Translations under genes and position numbers: made by a program
NCBI GenBank assembly: GCA_002371705.1
Contig: DFGI01000007.1
Location: 1-13,087, forward strand
Length of the DNA: 13,087 nt
DNA from: Bacteroidales bacterium UBA3754
GTDB taxonomy: Bacteria > Bacteroidota > Bacteroidia > Bacteroidales > UBA1715
Direction of reading: 5' to 3'
The notes under the pieces: model-generated
The model's database searches: none
What the model saw: only the letters and a program-made list of their open reading frames with translations
Told to the model about the DNA's origin: nothing
Shown: piece after piece, positions 1 to 6,342 of the stretch
Numbering within the stretch: the stretch's first letter is position 1
How the letters are laid out: every line of letters begins with the position of its first letter

Positions 1-110
1 GTGGCACTTCAACGCCTTTAGTGGAACGCAGTTGATTTTTAGCCGAGCGGGTCCGTCGGCGGCCTTTCTTTGGGTTCCGTTTCTTTCGCCGACGAAAGAA
101 ATGGAACAAA
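1..110. repeat. Putative non-coding dispersed repeat, cut by the left window edge
   Basis: This stretch downstream of the protease gene is GC-rich (GCCGA at 42-46 and TCGGC at 56-60 form a 5-bp inverted repeat) and differs from the AT-rich sequence beside it. It ends in a long hairpin at 74-107. One plus-strand frame is open from the left edge to 223, but its peptide has no domain-like character and its distal part runs antisense to the protease C-terminus, so I do not call it a gene. Structured GC-rich intergenic blocks with a TTTCTTTCG/CGAAAGAA core suggest a multi-copy element. That is an inference, because only one copy is inside this window. Confidence 0.35.
74..107. terminator. Long hairpin downstream of the protease gene, possible 3' end or transcript-stabilising structure
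   Basis: Bases 74-88 pair with 93-107 around a CCGA loop: 15 pairs including one G-T at 79/102. On the plus strand that pair is a G-U wobble; on the minus strand it is a C-A mismatch, so the structure is slightly better in a plus-strand transcript. It lies 36 bases beyond the protease stop codon. Neither strand has a T-run directly after the stem, so it is not a standard intrinsic terminator. It could instead block 3' exonucleases or be the core of the surrounding repeat. Confidence 0.35.
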
Positions 111-142
111 ATAAATTTTGGAGTTCTTGCATTTTTATATTG

Positions 143-2911
143 CTATTCTTTCAAATGAATAACCTTATTCCAAAACACTTGGTCGCCTACAAATGTTTGA
201 ATAGCATATACGCCAGCGGATAAACCATTCATTGGTATAGTAAATTTTCCATCTTGCATTGCATACACCCCACGGGATTCTTCCTCACCTCGTACATTAT
301 ATATATGTACTTCAATTGTGGCATATACTGTTTGTTGCAAATGAATAGAAATATGTGTAGTACAAATCGATGGGTAAACCACAATTGAGACTTTGTCGTG
401 AAGCTCCTGCTGCGATGTCCATCGAATGGGATAACGGAAAACTTCGGCAACATTCAATGGATAATGATATTGACTCTTTGTTACAATAGGCTGAATACCA
501 ATATTATATGGTATGCCCACATCCTGATATGACTGCCATGTGCCATTCACACAAAAATAGCCATCAACTGCTGGTTCGGAATCATAATACTGCAATAATG
601 ATATATTTGATTGATAATCAGCCGAATCGAAGCACACTCCATACGCAAACGAGGAATCTATATATAATAATGTATCCAAATACACACGATTGAAATAATT
701 CGGAAGCAATTCGGCATTTGAAATTTGTGTATGATGTATTTTTTTTGAAAAATCAGCATTCCACACACACAATTCCGTATGACACAATTTATTAGGTACT
801 TCAGAAACGGCAAGTTTGATGTCGCGCAGGACTATCGGTTCCAACAACGTCATTTTGTTTGCAAAGCAAGTCATTCCCGCTTTGTTTGGACCAGACCAAT
901 TAGACAGAAATGAGTTTGAGACTTGCATAAACTGAGTATTGGTGCGAATTCCTCCTATTGAATCAATGCCAAACAATTCGTCAGTACACCGCATGCCAAG
1001 CGAATCAACTATAGCATTTGCATAGAAAGGTTTTTCATAACTAAAATCCTGTAACGTATCAGGATTTTCAGTAACGTGCGCCAACACAGCAAGTTGCGCA
1101 GGAAAGCCCAACCTATCGGTGGAAACCCAAGATGCAGGATGTTTCACATACAAATCGCCATTGAGAGCAGCTTTCGCTATATACCCAACAAAAGCACGCG
1201 AATTATGTTGAACTTTGTAACCAATCCAACAAAGTCCCTGTACAGAAATTGGATGCGGGAGTTTCACATACACATTTGCTGAATCCTGAATCATAGACTT
1301 ATCCATTTCGACAGAAAACAGCAGTGTTTCAGGCGATTGCGTTCCCTGCCATACGCAAAAACTAACGTCACTCAAATGTTCAGTTGTATCGATTTTGCCC
1401 GAAAATGTAATATCATAGATAGATTTTCGAACTGCGCACCGTTCCGCAAAGGCATCCCATCCCATTTCGTTTGCCGAAGTCCACTCGCCTTGCACCCTAT
1501 CACAAAAATTGTAACGACACAGAGTATCAATGGTTTGCACATTGGTATAAACAGTTTCCGAAATTTGATACGGATCAAATCCAGAACAACGGGAAACGCC
1601 AAGATTCAACGGGTCGAGCCATGGTTTCAGCTGCGCAGTTGAAACGTCATAGTAATCCCATGCTTTCGACAATTTGGAGAAAAAATCATTCACGGGCGTT
1701 TCACAGGTCGCTTCGCCACCCGACAAGGAACCAATCACCAAATGGTCATCATCAAACAGCGCCGAGCCCGACGAACCAGCTTCGGTTGTTCCAACCTCCC
1801 ACGATGCCACCTTCCAATGGGCATCGGCAGCATACGTCATTGTTTTTGTCTTAAACGTCACTGATGTTGGCTTTGCGTTGTCAACCGAAATTTTTTTCAC
1901 ATCGCCTTTGGGATGATGAATGCAAACAGTTCCTTTTTCCACCTCATCGGAAATATTCCAACCCGCATAATACGGATTATACAACTTTGGTGGAGCTTGC
2001 GGCAATTTCACCAACGAAAAATCAACTTTTCCGTCAGGCGAAGTAGCAACTAACGTTGAACCAGAAATAGTCTTAGGTGTTTTTTCATAGTCATAACCAC
2101 ACGAAACATTCTCATAATCAAAGTAAAACACGGTTTTCAATGCTTTATTTTCATTGCTGATACAATGGTTAGCTGTCAACACGTATGGCGTATAGTCCTT
2201 CGAAGTGTTATTCATCAGCGTGCCCGTGCAAGCGGTTATCCCTTGAATCACTAATTTGCACACAGCACGTTTTTCAGTTTGCCACTCCTGCCCTTCCGTA
2301 CAATTTATGTCAACATTGCACGATGATGATTTGGATGATTTCAATTCCACATCTTTCTGATATTCATTGCGATAATCGTGAGCAACCTGTCTAATAATCC
2401 ACGAACTTTTCATTTCAGATTTTGGTTGAACAAACCGAACTGACAATGTATCGCCACGTACCAATGCAGTAGGAAGAAACTCGGAAAAGTTCGTTTCGTG
2501 TTCTGTATATTTCTGAAAATCAGAAGAATCTTTTCCAAAAACACAAAGATATGAATGTGGCGACAAACGAACATTTTCAAAAATCACGTTCAATGAATAC
2601 GCTCCCCGCGAGACAATATCAACAGCATAAAAGGCAGTATCATCGTCTTCACGGACAGAAATATCGTCCATTCCAATAGAAACTTGGAATGGATAAGCGA
2701 ATTGATATGCATCGCCTTCATCGCCACTAAAATCAAGCGTATCGGGTAACGGGGGCATATTTGCGACCGACAAACCAACCGTTGGAATTTTCGGAAAAGA
2801 ATGCGCTGAGGATTGTGGAAAAGCAAAAAACGACATACATAATATGTATGTCGTCACGCCTATTCGTGTAAAATACTTAATCCAATTCAAGTCCCAAAAC
2901 CAACACATCAT
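143..2911 (-). CDS. Secreted Lys-C-like trypsin-family endopeptidase with T9SS sorting domain
   Basis: A probable extracellular serine protease of 922 residues if started at ATG 2911. An N-terminal hydrophobic stretch ends near PQSSA (about residue 35), followed by a pro-region to about 197. The S1 peptidase domain spans about 198-442, with His249 in LTANHC, Asp297 in KVDFSLVKL and Ser381 in EAGSSGSALF. The pattern CNVDINCTEGQEW at its start and GGEATC followed by Asp409 match the lysyl endopeptidase (Achromobacter protease I) group, where an aspartate sets Lys specificity. Two similar beta-rich modules follow (about 492-614 and 679-810). The last ~80 residues (VVYPS, then beta strands, NGLSAGVYAIQ, terminal KVIHLKE) resemble a type A T9SS C-terminal domain, although the usual PNP motif is PSI here. 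The start is uncertain: the frame is open to ATG 3070, but that part overlaps the sensor gene and precedes the signal peptide; TTG 2890 and GTG 2857 are alternatives. The gene overlaps the sensor gene by 35 bases if 2911 is right. Confidence 0.85.
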   Translation of the reverse strand: MMCWFWDLNWIKYFTRIGVTTYILCMSFFAFPQSSAHSFPKIPTVGLSVANMPPLPDTLDFSGDEGDAYQFAYPFQVSIGMDDISVREDDDTAFYAVDIVSRGAYSLNVIFENVRLSPHSYLCVFGKDSSDFQKYTEHETNFSEFLPTALVRGDTLSVRFVQPKSEMKSSWIIRQVAHDYRNEYQKDVELKSSKSSSCNVDINCTEGQEWQTEKRAVCKLVIQGITACTGTLMNNTSKDYTPYVLTANHCISNENKALKTVFYFDYENVSCGYDYEKTPKTISGSTLVATSPDGKVDFSLVKLPQAPPKLYNPYYAGWNISDEVEKGTVCIHHPKGDVKKISVDNAKPTSVTFKTKTMTYAADAHWKVASWEVGTTEAGSSGSALFDDDHLVIGSLSGGEATCETPVNDFFSKLSKAWDYYDVSTAQLKPWLDPLNLGVSRCSGFDPYQISETVYTNVQTIDTLCRYNFCDRVQGEWTSANEMGWDAFAERCAVRKSIYDITFSGKIDTTEHLSDVSFCVWQGTQSPETLLFSVEMDKSMIQDSANVYVKLPHPISVQGLCWIGYKVQHNSRAFVGYIAKAALNGDLYVKHPASWVSTDRLGFPAQLAVLAHVTENPDTLQDFSYEKPFYANAIVDSLGMRCTDELFGIDSIGGIRTNTQFMQVSNSFLSNWSGPNKAGMTCFANKMTLLEPIVLRDIKLAVSEVPNKLCHTELCVWNADFSKKIHHTQISNAELLPNYFNRVYLDTLLYIDSSFAYGVCFDSADYQSNISLLQYYDSEPAVDGYFCVNGTWQSYQDVGIPYNIGIQPIVTKSQYHYPLNVAEVFRYPIRWTSQQELHDKVSIVVYPSICTTHISIHLQQTVYATIEVHIYNVRGEEESRGVYAMQDGKFTIPMNGLSAGVYAIQTFVGDQVFWNKVIHLKE
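2825..2854 (-). terminator. Terminator-like hairpin after the sensor gene, inside the protease signal-peptide codons
   Basis: Bases 2830-2840 and 2844-2854 are a perfect 11-bp inverted repeat (minus-strand arm ACGACATACAT, loop ATT). In the minus direction it runs into six T residues (2830-2825). It begins 22 bases after the sensor stop codon at 2877, which is the expected form and position of an intrinsic terminator. Only 4 of the 11 pairs are G-C, so the stem is moderate. The same bases encode V-T-T-Y-I-L-C-M-S of the protease signal peptide, so this could be an attenuator that translating ribosomes melt, rather than a simple end of transcription. Confidence 0.55.
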
Positions 2912-5900
2912 CAATTTGTTTCCGCTGTCCCTTCCAATTTTCGAATGTTGTATCGAGTTTTTCGCATTGTTGTTCCATTGGTAACGTGCTTGTTTCGAAC
3001 AACAATTTCTTGAAATGGACACCCAGAAATTTCTTATTATCTTCGCCGCCGAACTGGTCTTGATAGCCATCGGAGAACATATACAAACGCGTTCCCGGCG
3101 TATATGAAAACTGGTGGTTCGAATAATTATTTTCTGTATTCATTGAACCTCCAACCGAAGCCATATCGCCTTCGATAGTTTCTATCAGTCCATCGTGGAC
3201 GCAATATACCACATGGTTTGCAGCCGCGACTTGCACTGTTTTAGTTGTTTTGTTAATCAAACACAGCGTTATGTCCATACCATCTTCCTGCGATTCCGGT
3301 GAAGCATTTGCCTTTTGGTTAAGGGCTGAACGAACGCCAATGTTCAGTTTATCAAGAATTTCCGCAGGTGTACGGAGTTTTTTGTACGTGATTTGTTGCA
3401 ACAATGTAGCACCAATCATCGACATAAACGCACCCGGAACACCATGACCCGTGCAATCAACCGCGGCAACATACATATTACCCTCACGTTCCATAAACCA
3501 ATAGAAATCACCGCTCACAATATCACGCGGTTTAAATAAAATAAACGCATTCGGGAAATATTGATGCAAATCAGAAATTGGAGGCAGAATTGCATCTTGG
3601 ATACGTTTTGCGTAACTGATACTATCCTTAATCAATCGATTTGTCTTCGCAAGTTCCTCATTATTATGCGTTAACATATCACTCTGAATCCCCAACTTTT
3701 TATTTTGTTCAGCAATTTCCTCTGTTCTATCGTTCACCATTTTTTCCAATTTGGCATTTTCCTCTTTGTAGAAATGTTCGCGATATTTAATATAGACATA
3801 AATCGCCAAGCCTAAGCAAAGAATCAACACCGAATAGAACCACGTGGTTTTCCAGAACGGAGGAACGATAACAATTTTCATCTGTGTGATTTCATTGCTC
3901 CACACACCATCGTTGTTTGTAGCAGTAACTTCAAAAATATACTCGCCACCGGCAAGATTCGTATATGTCGCCGAACGTTTGCTTGCATCGGTGTAGTTCC
4001 AATCCTCGTCGAATCCGACCAAACGATATTTATATTGTACTTTCGACGGTGCGACATTGTTCAAAATCGAAAATTCTATTGAGAAATTATATTTATACGA
4101 CAACGACAATTCCTTCGTCATTGAAATAGCTTGTTTCAAAATAACTTCCCCTTGAATTTCGTCACCAATTTCAACTTCTTTATTATAAATCTTCAAACCT
4201 GTAACGACAACTTGTCCCGTATATGTATCGTTTGTAATACTATCGGGATAAAAATACGACATACCTTTTGAACCGCCATAAAACAACATTCCCGATGATG
4301 ATTTAAATGAAGCACGTTCGTTGAACGCATTTCCCTGCAAGCCATCGGATTCGTTATAATTGGTGAATGTTTCAGCAAACGGGGCGAAGCGCGAAATACC
4401 ATAGCACGTGCTTATCCACACATTTCCCCGACGATCTTCCTGCATCGCAAGAACCATATCATTGGTCAAGCCGTGAGATTTTTTGGTATATGAGATAAAC
4501 GTTTTTTCACGCCGATTGAACTTACAAATACCAGCACCGCCCGTACCTACCCAAAACGTTCCATTGCGCGTTTCAAGCAACGAATACACAATTTCACTGT
4601 TCAACGAATTTTGTATATTTTGATTTGGTTCAAAAAATTCAACGGCATCAGTTTCCGGGTCAACACGCATAATACCACGCCCATTTGTACCAGCCCATAT
4701 AATTTCCTGAGAATCAAGTATTACACTCCAAATCACATTACGCATAAAATTTGTAGTGTTCACGTCGTATTTCGTGAACTTGCTTTTTTCCCATTCATAT
4801 TTACACAAGCCTCCGCCGTACGTACCAATCCACAAACGAAGTTTTGCATCAAGGCACAACGCAGTTACCGCATTGTTTGACAATACGTTAGAGGCATCTT
4901 CCACATATTCATAATGGTCAAGGATACCTTTGTCCAACGAGAAACGGAATAAACCATTACCATCAGTTCCCAACCAGAAAAATCCACGAGGATCTTGCAC
5001 TATAGCGGTAATCATATTAATGCTGTTCTTGTCATCGTTGGGACTTTGATATGTTTTAATAACATTGAAATCTTTGTCATAATACAACAGACCAGCGCCA
5101 CGAGTTCCCACCAAGAAATGTCCGTCGTGTTCAGGAGAAAAATTCTTTATCTCCAAGATACTCATTACATTGTCAGATGTAATCAGCGACTTAAAATCCT
5201 GACTTGGATGCAACAAGCTGAATTTTTTCCGATGCGTATTGTATTTATTTAAACCAGCTGTTTCAGAACCAATCCACAAGATACCAGACTTATCGCGCAA
5301 GATAGACAATATATTATTTGAAGAAATTGCGTAATCGTGCTGGTGCATTTTTTCAAAACCGAGAAATTCCTTCGTGTTCACATCGAAATAATTCAAGCCC
5401 CCACCACGAGTACCGACATACATAATATTAGTTATGGTATCTTCATAAAAAGTCCATACAATATTATTAGATAACGACATTGTGTCAACTGGGTTATTTT
5501 CGAACACTTTATATTGATACGTTTCGGGATTCATCACGCCAAATCCGCCATAGTACGTACCTATCCACAAATCACCGTGGCGATCGCTTTTAATTTTCAT
5601 AATGTCGTGGCTGATAAAATCAACATGGGTAAATATGCCCGTATGCTTGTCAAATTTATCCAAACCGCCGCCTTCGTTCACACCCACCCATAAATTTCCC
5701 AATCTGTCAATATTGATTGTGCGCACTTGGTTACTGCCAATTGAATTCAAATTACTTGGATTATGTTTGTAGCTTGTGAATTTATGCGTTTTTCGATCGA
5801 AGCTGTTCAAACCGCCACCATACGTTGCAAGCCACAGCACGCCATCGCTGTCTTCAACAATATCATACACATCGTTGTTGCTCAATGAGTGCTCGTCGTT

Positions 5901-6269
5901 GGGGTCGTGCATATAGCGAGTAAATGTTTCAGTGAGCGGATTATACTCGTTCAAACCACCCCCCAAGGTTCCTATCCATATAATTCCATAGGAATCCAAG
6001 TATAACGACAAAATTCGGTTACTTGAAATGGACGATGGATTGTTGGCTTCCGGTTTGAATACTTTGAACGTGTAGCCATCGTAACGGTTCAAGCCGTCCA
6101 ATGTTGCAAACCAAAGGAAACCTGTAGAGTCCTGAATAATATCGTTGATGCTGACTTGCGACAAGCCATCCTCCATCGAAACCTGTTCGAAATACATTTG
6201 CGGCTGTTGCTGGGCAAAACCGACAACAGACAGCAGAACAAGAACAATATTACACCAAAACCTCTTCAT
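2877..6269 (-). CDS. Membrane sensor: 14-blade propeller, Y_Y_Y domain and SpoIIE-type PP2C phosphatase
   Basis: A 1130-residue single-chain sensor and protein-serine phosphatase. A signal sequence (residues 1-19, ending VVGFA) is followed by 14 regulator-propeller repeats from about 47 to 678, each with a core like LWIGTxGGGLNxY; the number suggests two seven-bladed propellers. A Y_Y_Y domain (about 720-803, YKYRLVGFDEDW and GGEYIFEVTATNNDG) precedes a membrane helix at about 810-828. A cytoplasmic coiled coil (about 831-895) leads to a PP2C/SpoIIE domain (about 900-1130). Metal-ligand acidic residues appear intact: Asp921 in SGDFYW, Asp938 in VDCTGHG, Asp1067 in FSDGYQD, and Asp1120/Asp1121 near the end. 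There is no HisKA, HATPase or response-regulator domain, so this is not a classical hybrid histidine kinase. The likely substrate of this phosphatase family is a phosphorylated anti-sigma antagonist (STAS) protein; none is encoded here. Starts 73 bases after pheT; TAATTTCG at 6302-6295 is a weak promoter match. Function assignment is firm; ligand and target are unknown. Confidence 0.93.
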   Translation of the reverse strand: MKRFWCNIVLVLLSVVGFAQQQPQMYFEQVSMEDGLSQVSINDIIQDSTGFLWFATLDGLNRYDGYTFKVFKPEANNPSSISSNRILSLYLDSYGIIWIGTLGGGLNEYNPLTETFTRYMHDPNDEHSLSNNDVYDIVEDSDGVLWLATYGGGLNSFDRKTHKFTSYKHNPSNLNSIGSNQVRTINIDRLGNLWVGVNEGGGLDKFDKHTGIFTHVDFISHDIMKIKSDRHGDLWIGTYYGGFGVMNPETYQYKVFENNPVDTMSLSNNIVWTFYEDTITNIMYVGTRGGGLNYFDVNTKEFLGFEKMHQHDYAISSNNILSILRDKSGILWIGSETAGLNKYNTHRKKFSLLHPSQDFKSLITSDNVMSILEIKNFSPEHDGHFLVGTRGAGLLYYDKDFNVIKTYQSPNDDKNSINMITAIVQDPRGFFWLGTDGNGLFRFSLDKGILDHYEYVEDASNVLSNNAVTALCLDAKLRLWIGTYGGGLCKYEWEKSKFTKYDVNTTNFMRNVIWSVILDSQEIIWAGTNGRGIMRVDPETDAVEFFEPNQNIQNSLNSEIVYSLLETRNGTFWVGTGGAGICKFNRREKTFISYTKKSHGLTNDMVLAMQEDRRGNVWISTCYGISRFAPFAETFTNYNESDGLQGNAFNERASFKSSSGMLFYGGSKGMSYFYPDSITNDTYTGQVVVTGLKIYNKEVEIGDEIQGEVILKQAISMTKELSLSYKYNFSIEFSILNNVAPSKVQYKYRLVGFDEDWNYTDASKRSATYTNLAGGEYIFEVTATNNDGVWSNEITQMKIVIVPPFWKTTWFYSVLILCLGLAIYVYIKYREHFYKEENAKLEKMVNDRTEEIAEQNKKLGIQSDMLTHNNEELAKTNRLIKDSISYAKRIQDAILPPISDLHQYFPNAFILFKPRDIVSGDFYWFMEREGNMYVAAVDCTGHGVPGAFMSMIGATLLQQITYKKLRTPAEILDKLNIGVRSALNQKANASPESQEDGMDITLCLINKTTKTVQVAAANHVVYCVHDGLIETIEGDMASVGGSMNTENNYSNHQFSYTPGTRLYMFSDGYQDQFGGEDNKKFLGVHFKKLLFETSTLPMEQQCEKLDTTFENWKGQRKQIDDVLVLGLELD
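4236..6131 (-). repeat. Coding repeat array: 14 regulator-propeller blades
   Basis: Fourteen diverged repeats inside the sensor gene. Blade cores lie at about residues 47-71, 92-119, 140-167, 188-215, 229-256, 278-305, 326-353, 378-407, 426-453, 474-501, 519-546, 566-594, 612-638 and 658-678. Most follow DxxGxLWIGTxGGGLxxYxxxTxxFxxY. Blades 6, 8 and 14 lack the Trp, and blade 8 is longer. At DNA level the same motif recurs as a Gly-rich block, for example near 4810, 5410 and 5540, but the copies have diverged too far to suggest recent amplification. Confidence 0.85.
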
Positions 6270-6342
6270 TTAGAAAAATAAACTCGTAAATATACGAAAT
6301 TATTTACTTCAATAGCATCTGCTTTTGAAAAAAAAAGACAAA

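Noticed and set aside
2..223. Plus-strand frame open from the left edge to 223
   Set aside because: Its first part covers the GC-rich hairpin block and its last part runs antisense to the protease C-terminus; the peptide has no domain or signal-like character.
1471..1854. Plus-strand frame of 127 residues inside the protease gene
   Set aside because: It lies opposite the conserved Ser-containing part of the peptidase domain; its Pro/His/Ser-rich composition is typical of an antisense shadow.
2912..3070. N-terminal extension of the protease frame to ATG 3070
   Set aside because: These 53 residues overlap the conserved phosphatase C-terminus in another frame and would put a charged, non-secretory stretch in front of the signal peptide.
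2877..6269. Hybrid two-component histidine kinase, suggested by the propeller and Y_Y_Y domains
   Set aside because: After the coiled coil there is a SpoIIE/PP2C domain with SGDFYW, VDCTGHG and FSDG motifs; no HisKA, HATPase or receiver is present.
6270..6342. Strong pheT terminator or promoter between pheT and the sensor gene
   Set aside because: There is a run of ten A/T residues (6327-6336) but no real stem beside it, and the TAATTTCG and TATATTTA elements each miss the -7 consensus by one base and lack a well-spaced -33.
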